The notes under the pieces: generated by a model
The model's input: only the letters and a program-made list of their open reading frames with translations
The model's database searches: none
Told to the model about the DNA's origin: nothing
In this document: piece by piece, positions 28,080 through 36,693 of the stretch
Numbering within the stretch: position 1 is the first letter of the stretch
How the letters are laid out: each line of letters opens with the position of its first letter
Made by a program: the position numbers and the translations under genes
Assembly: GCF_001956045.1 (NCBI RefSeq)
Contig: NZ_MRTH01000029.1
Span: 40,374 to 104,373, forward strand
Length of the DNA: 64,000 nt
From: Paenibacillus sp. FSL H7-0331
GTDB taxonomy: Bacteria; Bacillota; Bacilli; Paenibacillales; NBRC-103111
Direction: 5' to 3'

Positions 28080-28453
28080 GCCGCACACACTCCTTTAAAC
28101 AAATATTGCTGCTCCTGTATATCATAGCCGGTCTCTTCCGCTACACGGTGCAGCCACTCCTGCGGTGCATCGGTGAATACCTCGTCGACCCGGCCACAGG
28201 AAACACAGACGATATGCTGGTGATCTTCCGTTCGCGCGTCGTAGCGGCTGGAGTCTCCATCGAGTTTCAGCTCGCGAATCATCCCTTCGTCTGTCAAATA
28301 GCGAAGTGAGTTGTACACTGTCGCATAGGCGAACTGACAGCCGCGTTCCTTTAGCCTCTCCATCACATCGGCAGCAGTCGGATGATCTGTTGCCATCGTT
28401 ACGATATCCAAAATCGTCTTGCGCTGTATGGTTAGTGTTCCTTTTCGTGTCAT
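28049..28453 (-). CDS. perR: Fur-family peroxide regulator (PerR-like)
   Basis: 134 residues. Winged helix with YATVYNSLRYLTDEGMI, then the regulatory-metal region RYDARTEDHQHIVC and two CxxC pairs (CVSC and CAAC) for structural zinc. After CVSCG the sequence VDEV keeps an Asp at the position that distinguishes PerR from Fur. PerR uses Fe2+ to sense hydrogen peroxide by histidine oxidation and represses peroxidases. AAGGGTGAGC precedes the ATG. The palindrome at 28476, 22 bases upstream, suggests self-control. The neighbours (peroxiredoxin, glutaredoxin) fit. Confidence 0.82.
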   Translation of the reverse strand: MTRKGTLTIQRKTILDIVTMATDHPTAADVMERLKERGCQFAYATVYNSLRYLTDEGMIRELKLDGDSSRYDARTEDHQHIVCVSCGRVDEVFTDAPQEWLHRVAEETGYDIQEQQYLFKGVCAACKISTKPIH

Positions 28454-28475
28454 CGCAAGCTCACCCTTTATTATT

Positions 28476-28500
28476 TATATTTAGATTAAGTTTAAATATA
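28476..28500. promoter_or_regulatory. PerR-like operator before the perR-like gene
   Basis: TATATTTAGATT-A-AGTTTAAATATA, a 12-1-12 dyad with two mismatches. It shares TTTAGANTAAGTTTAAA with the site at 27224. Confidence 0.55.
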
Positions 28501-28513
28501 AATGGGAGAGAAG

Positions 28514-28657
28514 TCAATACGGGGTAGTTTTCAACACGCGTTCTTCAAAGTCGGCAGATAGGTCTTCATCTGGATTACGGTACCGGTTCGCGCCAACCAC
28601 CCTTATTTCTTTGCATCGCAACTTATCATGGAGGGGCTTGAAGGGTGCTAATCTCAT
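28514..28657 (-). pseudogene. fragment of a Tn3-family transposase
   Basis: 48 codons from an ATG at 28657 that overlaps the glutaredoxin stop. The peptide includes DKLRCKEIRVVGANRYRNP and DEDLSADFEERV, which I recognise as a conserved block of Tn3-family TnpA transposases (usually LRCKEIWVVGADRYRNPDEDLP). The 900 or more other residues are missing, so it is a dead scrap. It marks the end of the copper island and hints that the island arrived on a Tn3-like transposon. Recognition is from memory. Confidence 0.65.
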
Positions 28658-28926
28658 AGTTCATCCGATTGACGCTGCAGGAGCTTGCTTATCTCGTTGA
28701 AGCTTTCAGCGAAACCAACGAACACCTTGTCTTGAATGACAATGGTCGGTACGATCTGCTTTCCGGTCAGCTCCAGCACTTCTTTCGCATATTTCATATC
28801 TTCTTCGCAGTTGTATTCGATAAAAGGTATCTGTTGCTCATTGAAGTAGCGCTTGGCAAAATGGCAGTCACTGCAGGTCGGAATCGTGTAAATCTGGAGC
28901 GGTTCTGTCTGATTGATTTCTGACAT
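28654..28926 (-). CDS. glutaredoxin-like protein of the copper operon
   Basis: 90 residues; thioredoxin fold with active site TCSDCHFAKRYF and cis-Pro IVPTIVIQD. It lies 15 bases after the sulfite-reductase-like gene, so it is the last intact gene of the copZ-copA unit. It could reduce disulfides or handle copper-glutathione or copper-bacillithiol chemistry; that is inference. It is distinct in sequence from the glutaredoxin at 26933. Confidence 0.85.
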   Translation of the reverse strand: MSEINQTEPLQIYTIPTCSDCHFAKRYFNEQQIPFIEYNCEEDMKYAKEVLELTGKQIVPTIVIQDKVFVGFAESFNEISKLLQRQSDEL

Positions 28927-28941
28927 GGATGTTCTCCTCCT

Positions 28942-29562
28942 TTAAGCGACGATTTGTTTCAACTGCTCCATCGAGATTCGATCCACGAATTTGCTGAATT
29001 TTTCTTTCCCTTTTGACTGTTCCTTGTAGAAATCGATTAGCGTGGATACGACAGGTACAAGCCGTTCTTCTGTTATGCCGGAGATCAGCAGCCGGCCCAT
29101 CGCGGCCTTGATTCCTTTGGGCTCTCCTCCAACGTAAATATCGAACGTGTCTCGCATTTTAACGACGCCTATATCTTTCAGCAATGGTTCACTCGTGCCC
29201 AGCGCGCAGCCTGCGTAACCAATCTTCAATGGCGTGGGTGTCTTGATGCCGGCAATCGCTCGATTCAAGATACGCGCCGTCTCCAGACCGGCTTCTTCCG
29301 CGCCTTTGCAGAAGTTGCAGGCAATCAGACTTTTGGTCACAAACCCAGTCGGATACACTTCCAGACCGGCTCGATCCAGCTCTTCCTGGATGGATGCTCT
29401 CTCATCAAGAGACACTTCCATGTAGAGCTGCTTGAAGGAGGTCATTTCAATTTTGGCGTCTGAACCTGTAACCGTACCAATTTTGGCAAGCTGCTCCGGC
29501 GTGAACAGGCTTCCACCGACTTGAATGGCAGGCGATACCGCCAGTTTTGTCTTTTCTCCCAT
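28942..29562 (-). CDS. stand-alone nitrite/sulfite reductase half-domain protein
   Basis: 206 residues from the ATG at 29562 (AAAGGAA eight bases upstream); an ATG two codons earlier is too close to that site. The first half resembles the ferredoxin-like half-domain (NIR_SIR_ferr; SLFTPEQLAKIGTVT), the second the 4Fe-4S/siroheme domain, with ACNFCKGAEEAG and GYAGCALGTSEPL. A full assimilatory enzyme is over twice this length with four cluster Cys (C-x5-C, C-x3-C); here the spacing is C-x2-C plus a single later Cys, so siroheme chemistry may be altered. It is embedded in the copper operon. A redox or sulfur-transfer role in copper stress is possible. Confidence 0.75.
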   Translation of the reverse strand: MGEKTKLAVSPAIQVGGSLFTPEQLAKIGTVTGSDAKIEMTSFKQLYMEVSLDERASIQEELDRAGLEVYPTGFVTKSLIACNFCKGAEEAGLETARILNRAIAGIKTPTPLKIGYAGCALGTSEPLLKDIGVVKMRDTFDIYVGGEPKGIKAAMGRLLISGITEERLVPVVSTLIDFYKEQSKGKEKFSKFVDRISMEQLKQIVA

Positions 29563-29586
29563 GATCATTCTTCCTTTGCGCTTTCG

Positions 29587-30510
29587 TTATTTTACATTGA
29601 CGACGAACGGTACAGTGAACACTTCGCCGCCCTGCTGAAATTGTCCCCAGATTCTGTAAGTCCCGCTTTGCGGAAAAGAAGTCGCGAATTTCGCATCCGG
29701 TCCGGTCGCCTTTTCATCGATAGGATGGACATGAAGATACTGATTCGCATCTTCCGAGAGAATCACGACATGACCGACCGCGCCCAAATAAGGCTGTAGG
29801 CTATCGATCCCCTTCTTTGTCTTCGCATCGCGAATGTTGAAGGTCAAGGTCACGTCTTCTTTCGGTTTAGCGGCGCTCATGATCAGCTCGATTTCCTTGC
29901 CATCAACTTCTTTCACTAACTTCGCGTCTACTGCAATCGCAGCATGCTTGCCTTCCTTACCTTCTACCTTTACCCACTCGCTGAGCGTTGTATTGGCGCC
30001 GCCAGTCGGGATAAAGTCTGCAAATACCTTGTACTCACCGCCAGCCGGGAACGAAGTGTTCACCGTAAATGTGCCGTCTCCCTTAAACTCGGGATGAATG
30101 TGGTTAAAGAACGACAAATCGTGATTGACGATGATGAGATGAAGTAATTTCTCATGATTGACCTCATACTTATCGACCGGTTTCCCGTTCTTGTCCGTAA
30201 CTCGGATGGTAAATTCCGTATCTTCGTTTGCCTTTGCAGCGCCTGCGGGGAAGGCATACAATACGTTAAGCTCCTTCGTGGCAGGTGCGGCATCCGCGCC
30301 ATGACCGCCGTGGCCGTCTCCGTGCTCCATGTTTTTCGCCTCCGTTTTCTCATTTCCTCCAGGCTTCACGGCGTTCTCTTGCCCGCTGCTGGCTGCATGA
30401 CCGGCATGGTTGTTTCCGCCTGCGGACTTCTTGTCCTCCGCTTTGCCGCATGCGGCCAATACGCTAAAAGCAAGCACCGCTGCAGCGACGAGGATGATTT
30501 TCTTCTTCAT
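29587..30510 (-). CDS. His-rich lipoprotein with YtkA/FixH-like domain
   Basis: 307 residues. The signal peptide ends in a lipobox (SVLAAC), so it is a membrane-anchored lipoprotein outside the cell. A low-complexity linker is rich in His and Gly (GHAASSG, MEHGDGHGGHGAD), typical of metal capture. Two beta-sandwich repeats follow, each with a His pattern: LHLIIVNHDLSFFNHIHPEF and VVILSEDANQYLHVHP. It is 21 bases downstream of copA, so it probably binds or buffers copper exported by CopA. No enzymatic domain is seen. Confidence 0.82.
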   Translation of the reverse strand: MKKKIILVAAAVLAFSVLAACGKAEDKKSAGGNNHAGHAASSGQENAVKPGGNEKTEAKNMEHGDGHGGHGADAAPATKELNVLYAFPAGAAKANEDTEFTIRVTDKNGKPVDKYEVNHEKLLHLIIVNHDLSFFNHIHPEFKGDGTFTVNTSFPAGGEYKVFADFIPTGGANTTLSEWVKVEGKEGKHAAIAVDAKLVKEVDGKEIELIMSAAKPKEDVTLTFNIRDAKTKKGIDSLQPYLGAVGHVVILSEDANQYLHVHPIDEKATGPDAKFATSFPQSGTYRIWGQFQQGGEVFTVPFVVNVK

Positions 30511-30531
30511 GTTTCGTACAACTCCGATTCA

Positions 30532-32982
30532 TTATAAGTTGGAGGATGCAGAGCGCACCTTGACACGCTGCAGCCGCAAAGCGTTAAGTACGACGGACAC
30601 CGAACTAAGCGCCATTGCTGCTCCCGCCACCCAAGGGGCGAGAAGTCCAATCGCGGCGATTGGAATGCCGAGCGTGTTGTATCCGAGCGCCCAGAACAAA
30701 TTCTGCCGGATATTACTCATCGTTTTGCGGCTCATGTAGATCGCATCAGGAATGCTCGTCAGGTCGCCGCGCATCAGGGTGACGTCCGCGGCCTCCATGG
30801 CCACGTCCGTACCAGTACCAATCGCCATGCCGATATCTGCCATAGCCAGCGCCGGGGCATCATTGATGCCGTCGCCGACCATCGCCACCTTCTTGCCCTG
30901 CGCCTGCAGCTTCTTCACTTCTTCCGCCTTGCCTTCCGGAAGCACTTCAGCGCGGACATGATCGATGCCGACTTGCCCCGCAATCGCCAGTGCGGTGCGT
31001 TCGTTGTCTCCCGTAATCATGATGACCTCAATACCCATTTCTTTCAGCCGCGTTACGGCTTCTTTCGATGTTTCTTTGATCGTATCAGCCACCGCGACGA
31101 GACCTGCATACGCTCCATCGACCGCGATCAGCATCGCCGTTTTTCCTTCTTCCTCAAGTTGCGTCATCCGGTCAAGCGCCTGTTCAACCGAAACCTCATA
31201 TTTCGCCATCAGCTTGCGCGTACCAGCCAGAACCTCTCTGCCTTCGACGACGGCGCGGATCCCAAATCCCGGAATTGCCTCAAATTGTTCCGTTGCCGGA
31301 AGATCGATGCCTTTGGCTCTAATTCCGGCCACGATCGCTTCCGCAAGCGGATGCTCGGAATCCTTCTCGGCAGCGCCAACCAAGCGAAGAAAAACAGGCT
31401 CCTCTATATGTGAGGCGTCAACATCCGTAAGCTCTGGCTTACCCTTAGTTACGGTACCGGTTTTGTCGAGAATGATCACATCGATCTTATGCGTAGATTC
31501 CAGATGCTCGCCACCTTTGAACAATACGCCAAGCTCTGCGGCGCGGCCCGATCCGGCCATTATCGATGTTGGTGTAGCAAGCCCCAGTGCGCAAGGGCAG
31601 GCTATGACTAGGATCGCAATTCCTTTTTCCAGTGCATTTGCGAAATCGCCGGGGGTAACCCAGAAGTACCAGACAACAAACGCGGCAACCGCGATTCCTA
31701 CGACGATGGGCACGAAGATGCCAGAAATCACATCTGCTACCCGTTGAATAGGTGCTTTCGAGCCCTGTGCCTCTTCCACGACTTTAATGATTTGGGCAAG
31801 CGCAGTTTCCTTGCCGACCTTTGTCGCTTTCAATCTCAATCTGCCGTTTTTGTTGACTGTAGCACCAATGACGGTATCTCCGGCTTTCTTATCAACTGGA
31901 ATGCTCTCGCCGGTCAGCATCGATTCATCAACCGATGAGCTGCCTTCGAGCACTTCCCCATCCACCGGGATCTTCTCGCCGGGCTTAACCACCAAGATGT
32001 CGCCAGCAAGCACGTCTTCGACCGGAATCGTCAATTCCTGTCCGTCCCGAATTACAAGGGCCGTTTTCGCCTGAAGGCCCATCAGCGTCTTGATGGCTTC
32101 TGATGTGCGGCCTTTGGCCAGCGATTCAAACAGCTTTCCGAGAATGACTAGGGTGATGAGGACCGCACTCGTTTCGTAGTACATTGAGGGACCGTGATGA
32201 GCCATACTGCCCATCGAAGCCCATTCAATCGTTAAGTATACGCTGTAAAAGTAAGCAGCCGATGTGCCGAGCGAGACGAGTACGTCCATATTCGCGCTTT
32301 TGTTCCGCAGCGCTTTGAAGGCGCCCACGTAGAACTGCTTGCCAATGTAAAATTGAACCGGTGTTGCCATTGCCAGCTGAAACCATGGATTCATGAATAG
32401 ATCCGGCATCCAGATCCAGGATAAGAACGAGAAATGACTGACCATCGACCAGAGCAGCGGCAAGGAAAGTACGGCTGAGATGAGCAATTTGCGCTTTTGT
32501 TGTGAAATGGCTTTCTCGCGATGCTCCGAAGGATCGGCTGCGTCATGCTTCGCAATCGCTTTATAGCCTAGCTTCTCCACGTGCTGTTGCATGTCAGCGA
32601 TGGATACATCCGCCGCGTTATATTCGACCCGTGCGGTTTCCATCGCAAAGTTAACGGAAGCGTCCGTAACGCCGGGCAATTTGCCGAGACCTTTTTCAAT
32701 CTTATTCGCGCAAGCCGCGCACGTCATGCCTTCCAATTTGAAATCGACCACTTCTTTTGCCGTGCCATAGCCAAGTTTTTTGATGGTTTCCTCCAACCGC
32801 CGGACATCGACCTTCGCCGGGTCATACGTTACGCTCGCCTTTTCCAATGCGAAGTTTACGTTCGCGCTTGCCACGCCTTCGAGTTTGCCAAGACCCTTCT
32901 CAATCTTATTCGCGCAGACCACACAGGTCATGCCCGTGAGCTGCAAGGTAGTTTGATTGTTTGCTGCGATTGCTGTTGCCAT
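30532..32982 (-). CDS. copA: copper-exporting P1B-type ATPase
   Basis: 816 residues. Two N-terminal heavy-metal domains, each with the CxxC site ([14 protein letters not shown] and [14 protein letters not shown]), then eight membrane helices with the CPC ion site in [10 protein letters not shown] (near 463), TGES, the phosphorylated Asp in DKTGT (near 505), the ATP-binding HP motif (DSEHPLAEA) and [10 protein letters not shown]. It exports Cu+ from the cytoplasm using ATP. AAGGAGTG precedes the ATG; copZ lies 32 bases upstream, so copZ-copA are one unit under CsoR. An 816-residue form with two metal domains is normal. Confidence 0.97.
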   Translation of the reverse strand: MATAIAANNQTTLQLTGMTCVVCANKIEKGLGKLEGVASANVNFALEKASVTYDPAKVDVRRLEETIKKLGYGTAKEVVDFKLEGMTCAACANKIEKGLGKLPGVTDASVNFAMETARVEYNAADVSIADMQQHVEKLGYKAIAKHDAADPSEHREKAISQQKRKLLISAVLSLPLLWSMVSHFSFLSWIWMPDLFMNPWFQLAMATPVQFYIGKQFYVGAFKALRNKSANMDVLVSLGTSAAYFYSVYLTIEWASMGSMAHHGPSMYYETSAVLITLVILGKLFESLAKGRTSEAIKTLMGLQAKTALVIRDGQELTIPVEDVLAGDILVVKPGEKIPVDGEVLEGSSSVDESMLTGESIPVDKKAGDTVIGATVNKNGRLRLKATKVGKETALAQIIKVVEEAQGSKAPIQRVADVISGIFVPIVVGIAVAAFVVWYFWVTPGDFANALEKGIAILVIACPCALGLATPTSIMAGSGRAAELGVLFKGGEHLESTHKIDVIILDKTGTVTKGKPELTDVDASHIEEPVFLRLVGAAEKDSEHPLAEAIVAGIRAKGIDLPATEQFEAIPGFGIRAVVEGREVLAGTRKLMAKYEVSVEQALDRMTQLEEEGKTAMLIAVDGAYAGLVAVADTIKETSKEAVTRLKEMGIEVIMITGDNERTALAIAGQVGIDHVRAEVLPEGKAEEVKKLQAQGKKVAMVGDGINDAPALAMADIGMAIGTGTDVAMEAADVTLMRGDLTSIPDAIYMSRKTMSNIRQNLFWALGYNTLGIPIAAIGLLAPWVAGAAMALSSVSVVLNALRLQRVKVRSASSNL

Positions 32983-33014
32983 TGGTGTTCACTCCTTATC
33001 TCGCCTGGGGTTGA

Positions 33015-33215
33015 TTAAACAACGTCGTACCCTTGCTCCTCAATCGCTTCTTTAACTGCCTCGATGGAAACCCGATTTTCCTCATACGCGACGTCCACCG
33101 TGCCGCTTGCCAGATTCACTTTGCCAGCTGCTCCTATTTCCTTCAGCGCGCCTTCAATGGAGATTACGCAATGCTGGCAGCTCATACCTTCGACTTGCAA
33201 TGTTTGTTTTCTCAT
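33015..33215 (-). CDS. copZ: copper chaperone CopZ
   Basis: 66 residues from the ATG at 33215, with AAAGGAG upstream. It is one heavy-metal-associated domain with VEGMSCQHCVISIEGAL, closing AIEEQGYDVV. CopZ carries Cu+ to CopA and can pass it to CsoR. The longer reading frame back to 33329 runs through the leader and has no good start. A CsoR-like operator sits about 155 bases upstream. Confidence 0.95.
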   Translation of the reverse strand: MRKQTLQVEGMSCQHCVISIEGALKEIGAAGKVNLASGTVDVAYEENRVSIEAVKEAIEEQGYDVV

Positions 33216-33369
33216 GTTCTTTCTCTCCTTTAGCGGATTAATTTGTTCATGGTTTCTAGCATGCCGCCCACGACCGTGAACGGCTGCTAATTGATGTAGC
33301 ACTTGATCGCAGTTGTCGTTTCGTTCCATTTGCCGCTGTACTCCCCGAACCTGACATTTACATTTTTAC

Positions 33370-33390
33370 AGTACCCCCGTACCCTATAAA
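33370..33390. promoter_or_regulatory. CsoR-like operator before copZ-copA
   Basis: On the minus strand TATAGGGTACGGGGGTACTG. It matches the G-tract operator known for CsoR upstream of copZA in B. subtilis (TACC...GGGGGTA type). Two more copies occur at 33819 and 35421. Confidence 0.6.
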
Positions 33391-33440
33391 TACGAGGATA
33401 TAAAAAGCAGCATCGCTGCTGCTTGAAAGCGGTCCGACCT

Positions 33441-33791
33441 TCATTTCATCAGTTTATTGATCGTCGTCATTAATTCCGTTAATACTTCCGTATCCCCTTC
33501 TTGAATCCGTTCCATGACACAACTTTTCATATGATATTCAAGCAGCAGCTTCCCGACACCGTTCAAAGAAGCTTGCACCGAAGCGATCTGATTCAACACA
33601 TCGTCACAGTAAATATCTTTCTCAATCATGCCTTTAATGCCACGAACCTGTCCCTCTATTCGATTCAATCGGTTGAGCAAACCACTCTTGGCTTTATCGG
33701 AATGATGGCTCTTGCGCTCACCTTCTCCATGAGAGCAGAAGCCGGGATTTTGCTCTATCGCTTGTTCCAAGAGTATCGATTCTTCGCTCAT
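33441..33791 (-). CDS. csoR: copper-sensing repressor CsoR
   Basis: 116 residues, all-helical DUF156 family. The Cu+ ligands are present: Cys in IYCDDVL, His and Cys in EYHMKSC (the C-H-C pattern of copper sensors). An N-terminal extension of about 30 residues carries extra His and Cys (FCSHGEGERKSHH). Apo-CsoR blocks the copper genes; Cu+ releases it. The gene is upstream of copZ on the same strand but with its own operator-like site (33819-33842), suggesting self-control. AAAGGAGG precedes the ATG. Confidence 0.93.
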   Translation of the reverse strand: MSEESILLEQAIEQNPGFCSHGEGERKSHHSDKAKSGLLNRLNRIEGQVRGIKGMIEKDIYCDDVLNQIASVQASLNGVGKLLLEYHMKSCVMERIQEGDTEVLTELMTTINKLMK

Positions 33792-33818
33792 CGGAATCCC
33801 TCCTTTCTTATCATGATA

Positions 33819-33842
33819 ACATCCCCCCCACCCCTATATAAA
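33819..33842. promoter_or_regulatory. CsoR-like operator before csoR
   Basis: On the minus strand TATATAGGGGTGGGGGGGATG, sharing TATAGGG and the long G-tract with sites at 33370 and 35421. It lies 28 bases upstream of the csoR start. Confidence 0.45.
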
Positions 33843-33915
33843 GAAAATATAAATTTGTTAAATCGATAGGATCCAGTCAACTACAATGATTTGGCTCTGG
33901 AGCTCGATTCATGGA

Positions 33916-35361
33916 TTACATGGCTGCCGTGTTGCTTTGCTCACCCTGCTGAGGTGAACGGATAAACAGAAACGCTAGAACTGCACCTGCAAAAGCGACG
34001 ATACCGGACCACAAAAACGCTTGTTGAAAGCCTTCGTTTAGCGCGGCGACCGGGTCAACACCGGTTTGGGAAGCAGTTGTTGAACCCGCAATCGCAACCA
34101 TGATGGCCAAACTGATAGCTGACCCAATCTGGTAGCTCGTATTGGCGAGACCCGATGCAAGCCCTGCTTCTTCGGGTTTAACCCCCGACATGGCGGACAT
34201 CGTAGCCGGAATATAGGCAAGCGACATACCAAGCGCGCCAAGCAAGGAAGCTGGAAGCACGTTGGCGATGAAGTTCCCATCAACCGGCGTATTGCCAGCG
34301 AACAGAAGCATCGAACCTCCGAGTGCAATCAATCCAATGACCAGGTTTGCTTTTATCCCGAATTTTCCGATTAATTTACCGGTAATCAAAATCATGAAGA
34401 TAGCAATTAGGATCGTCATCGGCAGTAAGCCGACTCCGCCAGCGAAAGCAGAAAACTTTAGCACCTGCTGCATATAGAGATTGAGGAAATACCACAGCGG
34501 AATCCAACCACCGGCCAGCATAATGAGCGCGATATTGCCTGCAGCCAGATTGGGCGCTTTAAAAATCTTCAGTGGAACAAGCGGCTCTTTTTTAGTTGCC
34601 TGAACGATCAGGAACAGGATAAATAACACAACTCCTGAAATAAGCGTCCACAACGTGGACGGCGCTCCCCATCCATTGTGTTCTGCAGTAACAATGCCAT
34701 ATACCACCAACACCAAGGCCGCTGTGACGAAGATGGAGCCAATCACGTCAATGCTGCCTTTTCTTCGCATTCCCTTGGCCAAAAGTCCAGGAGACAGGAG
34801 CAACGCAATAATACCAACGGGTATGTTAATGAGAAAGGTCCACTGCCAGCTTAGCCACTCGGTAATGACCCCACCAAGAAACACGCCGGCCGAACCGCCG
34901 GCAGCAGCTGATGCGCCCCAGAAGCCTAATGCTTTCCCTAATTCTTTGGGGTTGCCACCGAAGAGCATCATGACAATCGTTAACGCGGATGGGGCTATTA
35001 ATGCGGAACCAAATCCTTGCAGGGCGCGGCCAACATTAAGCGCATCCTCGTTCCAAGCGAGTCCTGCCAGCAAGGAAGCTAACGTTAGAATCGTGAATCC
35101 CCACATGAATATGCGCCGCTGACCAAATAGATCGGACAATCGACCACCGAGTAACAATAACCCGCCAAAGAAAATGACATACGCGTTGAACACCCACTGC
35201 AAACTTGCCTGCGTATAGCCAAGCGATACTTTGATGGCTGGCAGTGCAACGCCAATAATGGATGTGTCCATGATCACCATAAAATTGGCAAGACATAATA
35301 AGGCCAGCGCCATCCAGCGCTTGGGATCTGCTTGCGGTAAATTCTGTGCTTGATTTTTCAT
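33916..35361 (-). CDS. DHA2-family MFS exporter, probable copper-regulon member
   Basis: 481 residues, 14 hydrophobic helices of the EmrB/QacA type with GGRLSDLFGQRR (motif A) and a Gly/Pro-rich helix 5 (motif C). RBS AGGAGGAGG precedes the ATG. It follows csoR by 125 bases on the same strand in the other direction of transcription order: it lies upstream of csoR and has its own CsoR-like operator at 35421, 60 bases before its start. DHA2 proteins use the proton gradient to expel drugs or organic ions. The operator suggests it exports a copper-bound or copper-toxic compound, an inference. Confidence 0.85.
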   Translation of the reverse strand: MKNQAQNLPQADPKRWMALALLCLANFMVIMDTSIIGVALPAIKVSLGYTQASLQWVFNAYVIFFGGLLLLGGRLSDLFGQRRIFMWGFTILTLASLLAGLAWNEDALNVGRALQGFGSALIAPSALTIVMMLFGGNPKELGKALGFWGASAAAGGSAGVFLGGVITEWLSWQWTFLINIPVGIIALLLSPGLLAKGMRRKGSIDVIGSIFVTAALVLVVYGIVTAEHNGWGAPSTLWTLISGVVLFILFLIVQATKKEPLVPLKIFKAPNLAAGNIALIMLAGGWIPLWYFLNLYMQQVLKFSAFAGGVGLLPMTILIAIFMILITGKLIGKFGIKANLVIGLIALGGSMLLFAGNTPVDGNFIANVLPASLLGALGMSLAYIPATMSAMSGVKPEEAGLASGLANTSYQIGSAISLAIMVAIAGSTTASQTGVDPVAALNEGFQQAFLWSGIVAFAGAVLAFLFIRSPQQGEQSNTAAM

Positions 35362-35420
35362 AATTTTCTTCCTCCTCCTTATGTAACCGATTATTATTTT
35401 TTTGTGTCGACGTAATAATA

Positions 35421-35442
35421 GTATACCCCCCTACCCTATATT
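35421..35442. promoter_or_regulatory. CsoR-like operator before the DHA2 exporter
   Basis: On the minus strand AATATAGGGTAGGGGGGTATAC, the best dyad of the three copies (TATA-GGGTAGGGGGG-TATA). Confidence 0.55.
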
Positions 35443-35644
35443 GTCAAGAGAGATTTGCCATATTGTCCTTTGTTGCTGAACAATTTAAAACTGAACTATG
35501 AAAATGCTCGTTACAACGCTGTTTATTGGCAGCAGACATTTTATGGTTTTGCCTACATTCTCAATTTAACCCATGCGTTTGCATATGGTGACAGCGATGC
35601 TGGTATTACCCCAATACATCGTTCCACATCCAGGCTGCTTACAT
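35443..35644. other. unassigned intergenic stretch
   Basis: The 411-base gap between the exporter and the aldo/keto reductase holds the operator above, the terminator at 35645-35683, and about 200 bases with a 63-codon frame on the plus strand that lacks a ribosome site or recognisable motif. I see no gene here. Confidence 0.4.
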
Positions 35645-35683
35645 AAAAAAAGCAATAACCCTCAACTACTCAGGATTATTACT
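35645..35683 (-). terminator. intrinsic terminator of the aldo/keto reductase gene
   Basis: On the minus strand AGTAATAATCCT pairs with AGGGTTATTGCT (12 bp with two G-U pairs), then six U. It lies about 90 bases after the stop. Confidence 0.65.
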
Positions 35684-35772
35684 TGGAGTCGTGCTTTTAT
35701 ATAAGGAAGCTGCTGCAGGATGGAGGATATTCTCCGAGCCTGCCCCCCGCAGCGGCGCCCTTGTATCCTTTT

Positions 35773-36615
35773 TTAGAAATCAAAGTTGTCAGGGTCGGGG
35801 CCTACTCGCTGGTTGAGATTCAATCCATCTATTCGCTGCATATCGGCATCTGTTAATTGAAAATCGAACACCGCGGCGTTTTCAACAATCCGATGCTCTT
35901 TAGTGGATTTGGGGATCGTCACAACGCCGTTTTGCAGGTCCCATCTGATAATAATTTGAGCGACAGATTTACCGTAGCGCGTGGCGATCTCCTGAAGATC
36001 AGGATCATCCAGCAGCTGCCCTTGCATTAAAGGAGACCAAGCAGCCAGTTGAATATCGTGCTGTCGGCAAAATGCTTGAAGCTCCTTTTGGGTTAACCGC
36101 GGATGGTATTCTACTTGATTCACCATCGGTTTGATGACTGCATCCTTCATCAGGTCTTCCAGATGATGGATCTGGAAATTACTTACACCAATAGCTTTCA
36201 CTCGTCCTGCTTGGTACAACGTCTCAAGCGCTCTCCATGCCTCTTTATATTTACCTTGAACAGGCCAGTGAATGAGGTATAAATCCAAATAGTCCAGACC
36301 GAGTTTATTCAGGCTATCTTCATAGGCCGCTAATGTTGCTTCATAGCCTAAATCGGCATTCCATACCTTCGAGGTGACGAATACCGCTTCTCTGGCAATA
36401 CTTGCTTTCTCGATCCCTTCCCGGATGCCTTGTCCCACACCAGCCTCATTGCCATAAATGGCCGCTGTGTCTATGCTGCGGTAGCCGTGCCCAATCGCGG
36501 TTTGCACAGCTTGAACCAGCTCCGGCCCTTCTTCTACCTTAAATACTCCAATCCCCAACCACGGCATCTCTGTACCGTTATGCAAAGTAATTGTATCCTG
36601 TAAGTTGTTCGTCAT
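35773..36615 (-). CDS. aldo/keto reductase
   Basis: 280 residues, a TIM-barrel NADPH-dependent reductase similar to B. subtilis YvgN/YtbE. The catalytic set is visible: Asp in YRSIDTAAIYGNE with its Tyr, Lys in TSKVWN and His in LIHWP; the cofactor-binding IPKSTKEHRI is near the C-terminus. It reduces aldehydes such as methylglyoxal. AGGAGG precedes the ATG. It stands 78 bases downstream of an MFS gene on the same strand and may be its partner in a detoxification unit controlled by the HxlR regulator. Confidence 0.92.
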   Translation of the reverse strand: MTNNLQDTITLHNGTEMPWLGIGVFKVEEGPELVQAVQTAIGHGYRSIDTAAIYGNEAGVGQGIREGIEKASIAREAVFVTSKVWNADLGYEATLAAYEDSLNKLGLDYLDLYLIHWPVQGKYKEAWRALETLYQAGRVKAIGVSNFQIHHLEDLMKDAVIKPMVNQVEYHPRLTQKELQAFCRQHDIQLAAWSPLMQGQLLDDPDLQEIATRYGKSVAQIIIRWDLQNGVVTIPKSTKEHRIVENAAVFDFQLTDADMQRIDGLNLNQRVGPDPDNFDF

Positions 36616-36693
36616 CTGGATAAACCTCCTAAGAGTTTTCGATAGAAAACTTACTTCGTAAGCATCTACTGAGTTGTGTGCTTAAATGATGTG

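Noticed and set aside
26933..28926. The two glutaredoxin genes as a recent duplication
   Set aside because: Active sites (CPYC and CSDC), lengths and flanking sequence differ too much; they are separate family members.
30965..31747. 260-codon plus-strand frame opposite copA
   Set aside because: It is the antisense shadow of the conserved P-type ATPase core; no ribosome site and a Ser/Ala/Thr-rich low-complexity product.
35455..35646. 63-codon frame between the DHA2 exporter and aldo/keto reductase
   Set aside because: No ribosome site or recognisable motif; could be a decayed piece, but I cannot support it.
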